From NCBI GenBank assembly GCA_951640165.1, contig OX621241.1:14513001-14577000 (forward strand): 64,000 nt of DNA. Reading direction: 5' to 3'. Positions 9,984 through 22,900 of the stretch are shown piece by piece. This stretch comes from Pseudoips prasinana (lineage: Eukaryota; Arthropoda; Insecta; Lepidoptera; Nolidae). The notes beneath the pieces were generated by a model. The model was given only the letters and a program-made list of their open reading frames with translations, did no database searches and was not told the DNA's origin. Position 1 is the stretch's first letter. Each line of letters opens with the position of its first letter. The translations under genes were made by a program, and so were the position numbers.

Positions 9984-10618
9984 TTCCTGCGCCCGTCCCG
10001 TACACAGTCAAAACCACAATGATTAGTTGGGGAAAATTAAAATTTTAATGTGGGGAATCAGCGGTTTGCCGTAGCCTTATACACATTTTATGAACTCCGT
10101 ACAAATAAGACCAATTAAATTGTAATCAAGAACTACCTACGTCACTGATAAATATTTCCTTATATGTTATGATGACGTACGCAGAGTATTTGGTACATAA
10201 AAATCTTGGTACTTAAATAGAAACCATAAAAAATAACGCAATTTGAATTGTAAATACCGCAGCTTTATTTTCGGGAGCTTTATTGTCTATGCACAACAAG
10301 CACTTCGAGATATGGGGAATATAATAATATAACAGCTTGATTAATTCTCTCCTTTTAATATTATTTAATACTATATTAACGATGTAAAATGGAACTCCTG
10401 CCAATGGAAAATGCCATTTGGGAGATATTAACAAAATAATTGGCGAACTCAGAATCATCGACAGTCACTGCTGTCAATATGATAGAATTTATTTAACTAT
10501 GAGAATAGTTCATGCGACTTTTAACGGGGTTTAATATAATTTTAAAGATACCATATATTTGCTAAATTAATTTTAATACAATTTGTATTAAAATTTGTTA
10601 AGTACGTTGTATACGAGG

Positions 10619-11290
10619 TACGTTGATCTAATATTTTTCTACACTATATACCATACTCGCTTTATTACATCGATAATTTTATAATTTTTTTTGGGTAATA
10701 TTGTATAACAGACAGAATTAAAATTAGTTGAGTGACCAAATAAAATTACGCTAGTAGTAACAACCGGTACCGGTACGTTGATCTAATATTTCTCTACACT
10801 ATATACCTACAAATACACACCTGACGTTAAAAAAAGCTTCACAAGTACTAACATACTCGCTTTATTACAACGATTATTTTTTTATCAGGCATATTATAAA
10901 ACAGATTTCATTAACTCATAACAGATTGAATTAAAACGTGTTGGGTGACCAAATAAAATTACGCTTGTAGCTACAATCGGCACCGGTACGTTGATCTAAT
11001 ATTTGTCTACACTATATACCTACAAATACACACCTGACGTTAAGAAAAGCTTCATAAGTACTTACATTGTATACTCACTTTATTACATCAATTATTTTTT
11101 AATTTTAATCGGACGTATTGTATAACAGGTTGAATTAAAATTAGTTGAGTGACCAAATAAATTAGCTAGTAGTTACAAGCGGCACCGGTACGTTGATCTA
11201 ATATTTGTCTACACTATATACCTACAAATACACACCTGACGTTAAAAAAAGCTTCACAAGTACTTACGTACTCAATTTATTTCATCAATT
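10619..11290. repeat. Minisatellite of about 155-215-bp units
   Basis: TACGTTGATCTAATATTT recurs at 10619, 10774, 10987 and 11189 (spacings 155, 213 and 202). Each unit continues with CTACACTATATACC, and most carry ACACACCTGACGTTAA, AAAAGCTTCA and GAGTGACCAAATAAA. The first unit lacks the ACACACCTGACG block. It is a short tandem array with diverged units directly upstream of the second Tc1 element. Confidence 0.85.
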
Positions 11291-11409
11291 AATTTTGCAT
11301 CCACATCATTCAATGAACTCGTAAGTGCACTTTTTGTGTGTAATGAAATTATGATCATGTTGCATTATTTTAATTGGTGTCAAAAATCAATCGTACGCTA
11401 AGGGTAATA

Positions 11410-12969
11410 CACTCACAGGCAGAATTAACCGCCCACCTTGTATTTCTTTCAATTTGCAGAAATCGTCAAATTTAGACCACATTTGATGAGAGGTACGTTG
11501 AAAGCTACCTTAAAGGTAAAAAAAAAACAATAGTCTTGAAAGAAAAAGTCGTTTATTAAATGATTAATACCAAAAATCGATTTTATGTAAATCTTCGATG
11601 AAAAATTAACAAATTAGAATTTAGAAAAAAGTGCTCGAATAAAAAATTTAAAAAAAATTAATAATGGGTGTTGCCGCCTCGGGCTCTAATGACTTCTTGG
11701 AGCCGGTTTGGCAATCCATCCATGATATCTTGGATATCAGATTGGGGGATATTGTGCCACTCCTCTACCGCAGCCGTCTTGAGCTCTCCTAGGGTCGTAG
11801 GGGCTGGTACCCTTGCTCGGACACGTCTTTTGAGGTTGTCCCAAATGTGCTCAATTGGGTTAAGATCAGGACTGCGTGCCGGCCATGGTAAAACTTGGAT
11901 CCCGACCTCATTAAGGTACTCAGTGACGGATCTTGCGGTATGGCAACGTGCATTGTCATGCATTAATCTGAAGTTGGCACCAATGAATGGTGCGAAAGGC
12001 ATGACATGCTCTTGAATAACTTCCTCCACGTACCTTTGAGCGTTCACACTACCCCTATCGAACACAACAAGATCGGTACGAGCCTCATAAGAGATACCTC
12101 CCCAAACCATTATGGACCCTCCCTGGTAACCCACTGTTTCGGTTATAGCGCATGACGCAAACCTTTCATTTTGGCGCCTGTAGACACGCTGACGTCCATC
12201 TGGACCTTTTAAGGCTATTCTGCTCTCATCTGAGAACAGTACGTCCTTCCATTCCTCCATAGTCCAGTCAGCAAATTCTCGCGCATAAGCAAGTCTAGCT
12301 CTACGGTGTTGTGGGAGCAGTTGTGGGGCGCGAGCTGGACGAAAAGCCCGCAGATTTCTTTCTGCCAGTCTTCTTCTAATCGTACGTTCACTCACACTGA
12401 CATTTCTCACTTCAAAAAGACACGTACGGGCTTCAGTAGCGGTGCAAAAGCGATTTCTCAACACGTTGCTGACAACGAAGCGGTCATCTCGAGTTGAAGT
12501 GCATCGATGTCGGCCTTGACCTGGCCTGCGGGTGTATGAGCCTGTCTCCCGAAACCGTCTGATGGCATCCCGTACTGTAGTACGAGGTACACCGAGTGTA
12601 CGAGCGATGCGACGTTGGCTGTACCCAGCGTCAGCTAAAGCCACTGCCCTAGCTGCACCAGTTGCATCAAGAGGCATTTTTTACAGTCACAAACAATAAG
12701 CAAACACTAGAAACTCAAATTCGCACACTATGGCAGACAATAACAGGAAATGTAAACACGGTAACGTGACGGCAACAATGTCAAACAACGACTAAATTCT
12801 AAAAACCCGTCGTTGACACAAATTTAGGAAACGAAATAAGGGTATAAGTGTTTAATTTATTGCTAAAGTACCCACTTGACAAAAAATAAAACAGTAGATA
12901 AGCTATAGTTAACTTAAACAAACAGGGTGACGAATGATATGGGTGGGCGGTTAATTGTGCCTGTGAGTG
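11410..12969 (-). mobile_element. Tc1-like element copy 2, complete
   Basis: The 28-bp inverted repeats at 11410-11437 and 12942-12969 differ at one position (CACTCACAGGCAGAATTAAC against CACTCACAGGCACAATTAAC) and are bounded by TA at 11408-11409 and 12970-12971. The element is 1560 bp long and encodes one intact transposase on the minus strand, so it has everything an autonomous Tc1-like element needs. Inverted repeats and protein are clearly related to copy 1, but both have diverged, so the two are separate insertions. Confidence 0.93.
11658..12677 (-). CDS. Tc1-like transposase, intact
   Basis: 339 residues, colinear without gaps with the transposase at 6111-7130 and highly similar throughout (both end RLQEVIRARGGNTHY). 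It has DNA-binding helix-turn-helix segments in the first ~110 residues and a DDE core: D150 in FSDESRI, D241 in MHDNARCHT and E276 in DLNPIEHIWD, i.e. DD34E. The start MPLDATG follows the context GTAAAAAATG. The frame is open and both inverted repeats are present, so this copy could be recently active. The function is limited to mobilising the element; nothing suggests domestication. Confidence 0.94.
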   Translation of the reverse strand: MPLDATGAARAVALADAGYSQRRIARTLGVPRTTVRDAIRRFRETGSYTRRPGQGRHRCTSTRDDRFVVSNVLRNRFCTATEARTCLFEVRNVSVSERTIRRRLAERNLRAFRPARAPQLLPQHRRARLAYAREFADWTMEEWKDVLFSDESRIALKGPDGRQRVYRRQNERFASCAITETVGYQGGSIMVWGGISYEARTDLVVFDRGSVNAQRYVEEVIQEHVMPFAPFIGANFRLMHDNARCHTARSVTEYLNEVGIQVLPWPARSPDLNPIEHIWDNLKRRVRARVPAPTTLGELKTAAVEEWHNIPQSDIQDIMDGLPNRLQEVIRARGGNTHY

Positions 12970-13149
12970 TAGATTATATTGTTTCGGCTGGTACAATGAC
13001 CTGGCTCGCACACATACCTGTGTTGACCAACGTACGAATAACGTGCGTGATTATTATCTAAACAAATATGGTAGAAGATAATGAATCAAAACATAAATTC
13101 ATCTCAAACTCTTAAGGAAAACTACAATGTTATATAAGCTACTAGTTCT

Positions 13150-13345
13150 GCCCCGCGATGTTAATCGCGTTAAACTATAAATTTAAATTATAGCCTATGT
13201 GCTATTCGGATATATAAGCTAAATTACTACAAAGTTTCATCAAAATCCGTCCGGTAGTTTTTGCGTGAAAGAGTAACAAATATCCATACATCTCTATACA
13301 TCCAGTCTCACAAAATTTCGCATTTATAATATTAGTATGATTATG
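13150..13345 (-). repeat. Dispersed repeat family D, copy 2
   Basis: Contains ATTATAGCCTATGTG, AAAATCCGTCCGGTAGTTTTTG and CAAAATTTCGCATTTATAAT, the reverse-complement counterparts of the blocks at 7545-7735. Confidence 0.65.
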
Positions 13346-13604
13346 ATTGTAATATTTTTGGGTAAAGCGTAAACAGAACTTTACTTAAGCCCTTAATTAT
13401 TATCCCTCAAGAACATAAGAAGTAGTCGGTACTTACGGATTATAGATTGTATATAATTTGTTAAGTTGCATGTGCAAGTTTGAAGTGTACTTGTTATTAA
13501 GTTATTTATTATGTAGTAATATAATCATTTAAATAGTCACTTATCTATTTTAATAAACTTGCAATGTTGAGAAAAATCTAATAATAATAAATATCTTGAG
13601 AGAA

Positions 13605-13830
13605 TGCTGCCGTATTATACCAAACTAGCCAGAACCTGTAGTATGGCATCCAGACAACTGATGAACATACTTACATATTACATATTATAGATAAATTATT
13701 ATAACACCCAAACACAGAATTAATTATCGTGTCTTCACACAAAGATTTGTCCTGGGTGGGGATCGAACCCACGACCTCCTGCTTAGCAGTTAGAGTAACC
13801 AGCAGACTAACAGGCCAGTAATGTGGAGCG
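13605..13830 (-). mobile_element. SINE family C, minus-strand copy
   Basis: A tail block with CCAAACTAGCCAGAACC and CAGACAACTGATGAACATAC is followed by GGGATCGAACCCACGA (complement of a B box) and TTAGAGTAACCAGCAGACTA (complement of the A-box region). The head resembles a tRNA reverse complement, but the unit continues into the SINE tail. Confidence 0.65.
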
Positions 13831-14204
13831 CCTCTACGAAGAAAGAGGTGTGAGAGCAATTTAAAGCTTTTCTCTGTCTATGTCAGTATCATCATAGTTT
13901 CCAATCACATAGATTGAGTATAAGTCTGAAAGTTTATTTTTTCTTTTTCTTTTTGAAGAAATCATGGCCCGTGTTAAGGAATTGAATCCCTGAGTTAGGG
14001 CGTACTTTACAATCATGCAAATTAATTGGTACGTTATAACGTTTAAGGGTTTATTTAATAATGTTTTTAAACTTACTTGCACTGTTGCATCCGGTAAATT
14101 TACAAGAAGCACTAAACACTTGTGACTTTTTCATTACTCTTATGAATACTTCACAACAAAGAAACACGGTCAGCAGTCACATCACACATGCTTTTCCGAC
14201 TAAA

Positions 14205-14385
14205 TAAACATAAGTAAACTAAGTAATGGAATCAGGCGTTACTTTGCGGAAATCCATAACAATCAAAATACAAAATCAATATGTAGTGTTAATTGTCAGT
14301 TTAATCATGCCGGGATGCAACTTGCACCGCCCTCCCGCCCGCAAAAATGTGCACATGCAAGAAGGACAATATAAAAAAAAAATGA
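14205..14385 (+). repeat. Dispersed repeat family F, copy 1
   Basis: GTAATGGAATCAGGCGTTAC, GGAAATCCATAAC, TTAATTGTCAGTTTAA, CCTCCCGCCCGCAAAA and GCAAGAAGGACA appear here. The same blocks, mostly in reverse orientation, occur at 54335-54530. Non-coding. Confidence 0.6.
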
Positions 14386-15065
14386 TTTTGTATTTTGATA
14401 ACTAAACTATTTTTTAGTTTAGTTTTATTGGTATTAAATTAAACAATAAAGTAAGAAGCACTTGTTATTTTCAGAACGTAGTTAAACATGTTTAATGTCA
14501 TGTACCACTTTTTCTTGCATAACGCATCAGAGCAAATTTGCTAAATGGCAAGAATAAGTCGGTCGTGTTATGATTCGCGCTGATTTTGATGAAATACATC
14601 GTCAGGATTATTTTCTTGTGCACTTCGCGACGTCAGTAGTCGTAGCATTATTTGATGCAGTCTACGCAAATGTGTCGTGTGTGTTGCTGTTACTACGTGA
14701 TTCAGGAGGTTGTAGTTAAAGATACATATATTTCGTGTAATATGAAGCTAAAAAAAACTGTGACGTGTTGTATAAGAGGGAATCCATTCTGCATCAAATA
14801 TAGTACCAAAGTGATGAAAGTGACTACTCAGGTGTGTTGTTTTTATAGTCCTTCAACTGCAATTGTGCCAACTTTGGGTGACTTGTAGACACTGTTAAAC
14901 TTCTGTGTTTGTAATGTATAACGCTTCATTCCCCGGTAAAAAAGAGGTGTTTATTGTAGCACACGAACTGATAAACCGATTTCCCGGATTATCTTTACCT
15001 AAAAGTTAGTATTATCGAAATGGGATGTATTTTCGATGAATTCCGTACAGAAATGATCTCTTTGT

Positions 15066-15346
15066 CTCTATGCCGACAGACACACTACAATTGATTTCTA
15101 GTGCAGTATATAAAATAATCTTACTTAAAAAAAAAAATCTATATCTTATACTACTTAATAGTAGTAATACTACTACTATTAAGTAGTACTAGTACTACTT
15201 AATAGTTAAAAAAAAACTTAATAATTCTATATCTTATACTACTTAATAGTAGTATAAGATATAGAATTATTAAGTTTTTTTTTAAGTAAGATTATTTTTT
15301 CTATATTGCACTAGAAATCAATTGTAGTGTGTCTGTCGGCATAGAG
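15066..15346. mobile_element. 281-bp fully palindromic MITE
   Basis: The outer arms begin CTCTATGCCGACAGACACAC and end in the exact complement. They continue as near-perfect inverted repeats through AATCTTACTTAAAA, so nearly the whole element can fold on itself. If the terminal TA on each side is a target duplication (TA|TGCCGACAG ... CTGTCGGCA|TA), it fits a Tc1/mariner-type MITE. It has no ORF. Confidence 0.82.
15208..15283. repeat. Perfect 35-bp hairpin inside the MITE
   Basis: The arms 15208-15242 and 15249-15283 are exact complements (nine A, CTTAATAATTC, TATATC, TTATACTAC), with loop TTAATA. It sits within the larger palindrome, giving a cruciform within a cruciform. Confidence 0.9.
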
Positions 15347-16054
15347 TATCACCGCCCTATTTCATCCCGTTGGAGGTGTAAATAAGGGTGTGCTCTTCCA
15401 CCTCATGATGATATTCACCGTGAAGGGCGATTGGTTAAAATGGACTTAATTTGTGATGGAGTTACAAAAATTAAATTAATAATAACTATCATAGCCGATC
15501 GTTTTAACTGAGACAATAGGTCGGATGTCCCCACAAATATATACTTTCTACTTGGTCATAAACAAATCAAATTTGTATACCACACTGCCATATTTTGCGT
15601 TGAATAAATAAAATTGTTATACGTGCGTATACAATTAATTTAAGAATAACAAGAACAGATGTGCGTCGCTAGCGTACACTAATAACTTCAGCTAATTAAA
15701 CATTTTATAAAATACAGATTTCAAGTATAATTTGCGTCATTCATTGTCACGTAAACGCGTCCAAATGAGAAAAGGATGTTTTTATTCTAAATATTGTTTT
15801 ACATGAACCTACTTATCATCGCAAACAGGGAGGTAGATACCTAAACTATGATACGACCATGCCTACTGAGTATATTATCAATATAAGTATGTTAAATAAA
15901 ACACAGTATCCGTTCCAAATTACAAGGCAAAGAACCAAACAATAGATAAAGAAAGTTAACGTAATACCTCCGACAATAATGAACCATGATGATGAATGAT
16001 TCTGCACCTTACAGCTTCATATATTTATCAAGGGATATCCCTTTATTAATTACA
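15347..16054. other. Intergenic DNA, nothing recognised
   Basis: AT-rich sequence with no coding exon, RNA gene or named repeat that I can support. Confidence 0.5.
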
Positions 16055-16090
16055 AGAGCACCTGAAGTAGGTGTTTACTTCAGGTGCTCT
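16055..16090. repeat. Perfect 15-bp hairpin
   Basis: AGAGCACCTGAAGTA, loop GGTGTT, TACTTCAGGTGCTCT. The stem is perfect and more GC-rich than its surroundings. It could be a MITE remnant or a transcribed stem-loop. Confidence 0.75.
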
Positions 16091-16264
16091 AATACCCATA
16101 TATGTATATCATATGACCTGTAGAACATAAGTTTACAAAATATGATTACCAATCTCAGTTATCGTACAAACGTGTCGGCCGGCTGACGCACCTTTATATT
16201 GATGTGAAAACTTTTGAACCGAAGACTTCTTTAGACGGTTACGGACACCTCTGTATATGAGTAT

Positions 16265-16283
16265 GTATATATATATATATATT
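16265..16283. repeat. (TA)n microsatellite
   Basis: About nine TA dinucleotides in a row. Confidence 0.9.
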
Positions 16284-16299
16284 GTTTATGTATGTACAT

Positions 16300-19259
16300 A
16301 AGAACATATGCATGTTGGCATTTTTTGATATGTCAAAAACCATTGAACTCGCGACACTGTTAACGTTACCGACACCTCGTAATTGTTAAACTTTTCACTT
16401 CTGTCAGCACTGTTTTTATATGCGTTTTTCTGAAGCACGAATTATTAAATTTTATGGGATGACTGAACTCTTTAGTATTTTGCACTATTTTTCTATTTAT
16501 TATATATCTTCATTCCTGAAGGGATATATGTATCGATCTGTGTGAGTTTTTGGAAAAATATAATATATAAAATTATAAACACGTCACCGAAAAATATCTT
16601 CAGATGAAACTCTTATAGTAAGAAGTAGCTAAATAGTTATTTTCGAATGGGAATGTAACGGTATGCGTCTAATTAAATTTGACCGCGCTAGGAAGAAGCA
16701 GTCCCGAAGGGCTGGTACGGCAGCGTAGACTCGAGACTCTCTACTGCGGGCTACCCAGAGAATTCATAGAATCATTCCATCACGTTATCAAATGGACGAT
16801 ACTCAGCGATTTCATTGGTTAAACACTGTAACGTGACTTATCTCTACACTGCCATGCAAATAGAGTTGCCGAGCTAGCATAGAGACGAAGACTCGTGTCT
16901 TTCTAACAGACTCTAACAACACTCAGTCATAGAGTCGAGACTTTTTTGTGATTTCATTGATGAAACGGTGTGGAGAAATGAGTCGTTGTCGCCATGTTAA
17001 CTACGTTGGTGTCTCTACCAGTTTAAAATAATTACTAAAAGAGTTGTTGAATTATTATCTACGACATTTGATTGAAATATACTGAATACATTACACAGGA
17101 ATCACATCACATAGGAATAGGTTATTTTCTTAACCTGTTAGAGTTTATTATGTGTAAACAATACTTAAGTGTTTTGCTTTAGTCGTGGTATAATTTTCCA
17201 GGATCCATCTAAAGAATCGTACCTCCTTCCCTTCTTGATATATTTGTACATAATTATCTATGCCCTGTGCCTTTTCACTCTGAGTTTATGGAAATGATAG
17301 TAATAGAATTACCGTGTTTAATTACTTCTTCAATAAAATTTGCATGTCTATTGTTAAATGCTGTAAAACCCGCCGTCTATCGCTTACATATTCTTACCGC
17401 GCTTTGTTGGTATGGTTGTGTCCAGGACACTTTTTCACTACGATGCCTAAGTCATACGTAGGATTTCAATCGTTAAATATTTCGTTAGGATCCATGTCTC
17501 GTAGGCGTGCAGGCTCCTTCATATCAAGCTTTTTACGTACTTATTTAGATTTAACTATATATCGGATGGTTTTGTCCGATTGCAATCCTAGTTGCAACGT
17601 GTGTCTGATGTTGTATACTGTGTTATACTAAGCATATAATATTACTATCGCAGGTAATGAGGTGGATATGAATTAAAAAAGAAACCAGTATTTACTTATA
17701 TATTCACTTAAATAATAAAAACCTTGTGATAACTTTTTAAAGTTTAGCTTTATAAGAGACCAAGATGTTTTAGCTCTACATTATAAATAGTTTATTTTTT
17801 TCTGGATTCACAAGCCGGCGTCAATTCTGTGAATTTCCAGCAAAAATAATTTTACTGCGCCTCCGAATAAAGTAAAAACAAATGAATGCAAAATAAATCT
17901 TCATCATCTACATGTATCATCATGTCATTCAAGTCCCTTTTCATGAGCGGCGCCAGACTGCGAAGTCTGTCTCGCCGCCCTGTGATGTGTCACTGCTTTC
18001 TATTTCCAAACGGGCGCCAATGACTACCACCTATGCGTCCACCTTTTATACTTAGGTCATGTTTAGAAAAACATTTCCCGCAAGACGTTTCCGCAATATT
18101 TAGGATGAATTAGTATTAAAAAAAAAATGTATTAAAAATTATAAATGATATGCTGCGCCCAACGGTGTTACCAGCGATTTAGCATTTAATTTTATCCCAT
18201 TCCAAGATTCTACTAAATCTGTTTTTTATCCGTGATTAGGTTACAAGCAACCGAACATTCAAATATACGAACGATCCCATTTATAATATTGGTAGAGTAT
18301 TAAGTAGAGACCTCAACAGCATTGAGAGTCATGAACTCATGAAACAAATTTATTTAGGTATACGCCGGATATAAGTACATACGCCGAAAGTCTTGATTAC
18401 TGACCTATGTATGTATCTTGTAACTATTTCATGAACTTCAACAGTCAAAATACTTTTTTAAATAAGTTAACAGATAGATACGAAAGTCTGCTGGAAGAAA
18501 TTTGTTTAGAAATAATCAGCACCCATGTACTACCTGTTTTTTCTTCTTTAATTTACTTATGTTAATTTTGTGTGTACAAAGTCTATTAAAAAAAAATAAA
18601 AATACCGAGTAGTGGAGTCCGTCAAGGATTAATAAATAGGACCTATACTGAATGGACAGCAAAACACAAAAGTCTTTACTTAAAACTCGTCATTGCTACC
18701 TTTTCGTGATTACTGAGAACTATCTTCACCGCAGTTAAGGCTTTTAGTCAAATTAACAATAACGACACGTCATTGGTTATTATGTGACGGAGATCTTATT
18801 CATATAAATGCATAACTTTAACCATTACCATAAAAGTATGCAGTCACGTAAACATAAGAATTTGTTTTTATCTTTTATCTTAAATCCGATATTAAAGATA
18901 TATTGAAATTTTAAAAGATTTTACTTACACTCGGCTTTAAATGTTGTGGGCAAATTTTAAATTTAATCTATACGTATCTAGTGAGTTCCTACTTATACAT
19001 ATTTGTTAGAACCGAAGTTACAGCGATAAAGTTCAACCAATAATAACAATGGATAAGAAAATAAGTTAGGCGGGTCGGTTAGTATGTGGTTCTTGTAGAG
19101 CTCTACCTTCATCGAAATCCTCAAATAGGTGTATTATCATCGTATGTAGCATTGGTATTACAGATACTAGGTACAAGTTCCATGCATTATGTTCGTTATA
19201 TACATACGTAGCGTTGCCGTGGTTATGTAATATATGTATATGTGAGACGCGCACATGCT
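16300..19259. other. Intergenic DNA upstream of SARM1, nothing recognised
   Basis: No exon, RNA gene or repeat could be placed. A frame at 17314-17631 (105 codons) has no domain, biased composition or splice partner, and I treat it as chance. Sequence at 16690-17030 is more GC-rich and has several ACTCGAGACTC / GAGTCGAGAC-like words; its nature is unclear. Confidence 0.45.
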
Positions 19260-19832
19260 ATCACTTTCTAAACCATTGCCGAATGTAAAAGTGCGAGTGA
19301 GACGGAAAACGTAGCGGGGGGAGTACCTACGTCTGAATTGATAAAAGCAACAGTTGAACGCGTCGAGAACTCAGTTTGTAATGAAACAGAGTGCGGCGTC
19401 TGTGTAACGCGGCTCGTTAACAATCGCGGCGAGGTTAAAATGTGACAGCGATACTGAATGAGTGCTTCGAATAATAATTTATTGCTATTATATACTGTGC
19501 ATGGTTGAATAAGTTAACTAGCAATAGCGTGAGAGACAGGTCGTCACGACCACGACGCGACGGTGACGTGGACGCGTCGCTCGCGTCCAAGGATTAAAAG
19601 TTTATTGCGACGGAAACAAACTCGAACAAAAACTTTCGTGATCTTGATCCGTACTGTACGATAGTAATCATAAAAGTGTTGCTCGCCTACTATAGATCCA
19701 TTGCCAAAGTTCAACGTTCATCGAAAACTCTAGAAAGCAAAGAAAATAAGGTTACCTATTCGGCTACTCCACCTATTATACTCTTTTAGAGTAGTGTTTA
19801 CTCGTGGCGGACTTTGTGATTTTTGGCAAATT
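19260..19832 (+). promoter_or_regulatory. Putative distal promoter and 5' UTR of SARM1
   Basis: A stretch unusually rich in CG dinucleotides for this AT-rich window (for example GACGCGACGGTGACGTGGAC at about 19553) lies directly upstream of the first coding exon. AACTCAGTTTGTA near 19368 contains a TCAGTT initiator-like word. No TATA box is convincing. The exact transcription start cannot be read from sequence. Confidence 0.45.
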
Positions 19833-19910
19833 ATGGTTGTGACGAAAGTCGATAACATGGCTTCGTATTCCACATACACGGGAAAACCGAAAATATTCTT
19901 CCCAAAGAAG
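19833..19910 (+). CDS. Sarm1: SARM1 exon 1 (coding), residues 1-26
   Basis: ATG at 19833, 26 codons ([15 protein letters not shown]...FFPKK), then the donor AAG|GTAAGA. It ends in phase 0, which matches exons 2 and 3. No domain. The candidate rests on the good donor, the open frame and the CpG-rich leader. An internal Met9 is an alternative start. Confidence 0.65.
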
Positions 19911-22900
19911 GTAAGATATGCCTATCTAGCAAAATCAACAGACATGTGATTTAAGCGACATAGCAACAGATAACAAATACAAATAGAATATAATACAGTC
20001 AAAGTTAGTTATTGACGTTAGATTCGTAACATTATCTGTAGAACACAGATACCTATCAAACAACAGTCTATCTTTTCATTAGAGAATGTTTATGTAAACA
20101 ATAGCTCCTACCTATTTTACAATTTAGTGAATTTGACAATTAGAATATAATTGTGAAAAATTACGGCAAGCTTAGTCTGGAATAAGATACGCTTTTCAAT
20201 TGATGTAAGGATAGAAATTAAACAAAACTATACGTCATTTGTTTAATTTAAGGTTTAATATGCTACTATTATTAAACAACTGTATTAACATAAATAAAAG
20301 CATTACCTACTTATATTAAACAATAAAATTAAGTATTAAACTTTCTCTGATGATAATGCAAGCAAAACCTTCCACACTTTTAGTCCAGCATATTTCATAG
20401 TCATGTTCTGTAAAAAAGTGTACTCTGAGTATATATGTTATGAAATAAGTTTATTCATACATATCTAACTCTTTATTGCATACCAACTTATCATCGCCTA
20501 GGATGAGCACCATAAGTGTGCTTGCTGTGATTGCAGTATACATTTTGTCTATTGCTAATTTACAAAGAAACTCTACAAATAATAATTTATAACCAATTCA
20601 GCAAGGGCGGTACGGAAAATAATCGTAATGTTACTGTTATTATGTATTGTATGAAATTGCTTTAGCGTAGTAAACTGATTTTATCTATATCGTTACACTA
20701 CTTATACGTAATATCTCTCAGCTGGATCAATATGTCGTCTTATGCATAACGCTCACCACTGTCTTTATACATTAAGTAAATAGCCTTTAAAATCTCAATA
20801 ATTCTCATTTCAATATTACTGTAACTTCTTTAAAAGATTATATTATATACAAATTTTAACAAGACTTGATAACTAAATTTTTCTCAAATTAATGAGGTGT
20901 TCTTATTTAATGGAATCGGGTACAAAAAATCCCTGTAGTAAGAGGTAGATACAACTATATGTGTGCACAGTTATCATCATGTGAATGATAATGTTTCACG
21001 TAACCTATGATTCAGTCAAAATGTAAGCCGTTCCACTTAGACGACCTACATCAGAAATATTCACGTTCTGGCCTTGACTATATTCTCAGTAATGGTAGCA
21101 AACCATTGTTCATTGACTTATTTTACTAGAATATACCACTTTTATGTAATAGATGTACATGCTTAAGTTTCCGTTTTATTTTGTTCTTGTTGAAGAGTAA
21201 TATTTTTTTTAATTTCCTCATTTCCCCCACGCTCTTGTTCACACGTAGCATCCGTGTTCGCACAGCGTACTGGTTATTACACAAGGTCCCCTGTGCAATA
21301 TCTGTGACCTACAAATGCACCGAGCAGTCAGAATGAACTCGAGAGACAGAGTTGTTAAGGACTAAATTATTGCATCACGCGTACAGGTCAAAGGGTAAAA
21401 CCGTTCCCACATCTGGTCAAACTTGTTGAAACAAATGAATGTAAGCCTTGTTGATGTAATTACAAGAAATTAAATCGGTTTAAATGTTGTTCCCTTTTAT
21501 ATGGCCGCGCTGTCTGATAAGAGTCGACTGCGCATTCACACGAGATCTCCGCGTAACTTTATGGTTGGGCCTACATAAATCAACTGCAGTCTTTCGAGTT
21601 CGATGCATACTGTAATTGAGTGCCCTCTATATAGGTCATGGTTAAAATGACGAACTGAACTCATATACAATTAAAAGACGAATTAATAAGGGACCTGTAT
21701 AACCTATGAAAAATTTGCCAGCAATATATACATACATTTCAATAAAAAACATACTTGAGTCAAGTTCTCACTTCAAAAAAGGGAATGAAACTGTCAGCAA
21801 AAATACAATTATATCATCTCCTACCAATATTTTCAACAATTATTCAACTTTAAACCAATGAAGCTACGCTATAAAGAAAGCTATACAGTTCAAAGAGCGT
21901 ACTATATCAAGAATCGTATGAATAGTAACGACTGACAACAAAACCACTTTTGTATACACTTGGATGGATAACAAAAACGTATTGACTCATAACAAAATAA
22001 TATCTTAATAATACCAATTCAAAACTTTGTTTGGCCCACAAAAATGTTAATACGTCTCCCGGTGTCCTGAGAATAAAAACCGCAGTGCATTCTCCACGTG
22101 TCTTTATGGTGTGAATGGATACAATGAAGGGAATGCGAACTGGGATCACTAAGGAAACAAAAATGTGGCAAGGAATGCGAAACAACCATCATTCTGGCCT
22201 CTTCAACCCAGAAATTGTTAAAAGCTTACATTTATTATTTATTAATTTGTCGTAGATCGTTGTAGTGATGTATTTATGTGTATTATGTTTTAAACGTATG
22301 TCTTCTATTCTCTGTGTATGGGATAAATAAATGTTGATTATTACCTACCAATTACTGATGAAAGATATGTTAGTTTCTAAAGCGTCACGAGTTATTTCCT
22401 ATTTAGGAAAAATTAATCAATGTCATTCGTGCGACAAATACAATTGTCCGGTAGCTGGTAAACCTTGCCTTTGTACAATTATGAATACAATCGGTATAAA
22501 TTGAACTGAACAAAAGAAATATGATGTTCTCGATTTCATCACAAGTGATTGCATTTAACAAGTAAACTTTCCTCGGAGGAAGCGGCGGTGGGCGCCAAAA
22601 ATAGCGTTTCCGCCGAACTCCGACCACTCTTAAGTAGGAAGTCGACTAACACTCGACGGTCCACTTTTCCGGCCGCCTACAGCTGTCTCGACGCTTATTG
22701 AGTTTACAACGCACTTATGAGCTGCAATGTGCCTACGCATTGTCTCTTAAGCTGAATTAAATTGCTCATACTTTGAAATCATTGCCCATTAAGAGATTCA
22801 TTCAAACGATTTCAAAGAAAAATGAGCGTGATACGTTGATTACAAACAACATTATATAATGTATTTTAAATTACCATTTTTGATTTTAATCTGCATACTG

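Noticed and set aside
17314..17631. 105-codon plus-strand frame upstream of SARM1
   Set aside because: No domain, no splice partner and no composition bias; expected by chance in a window this size.
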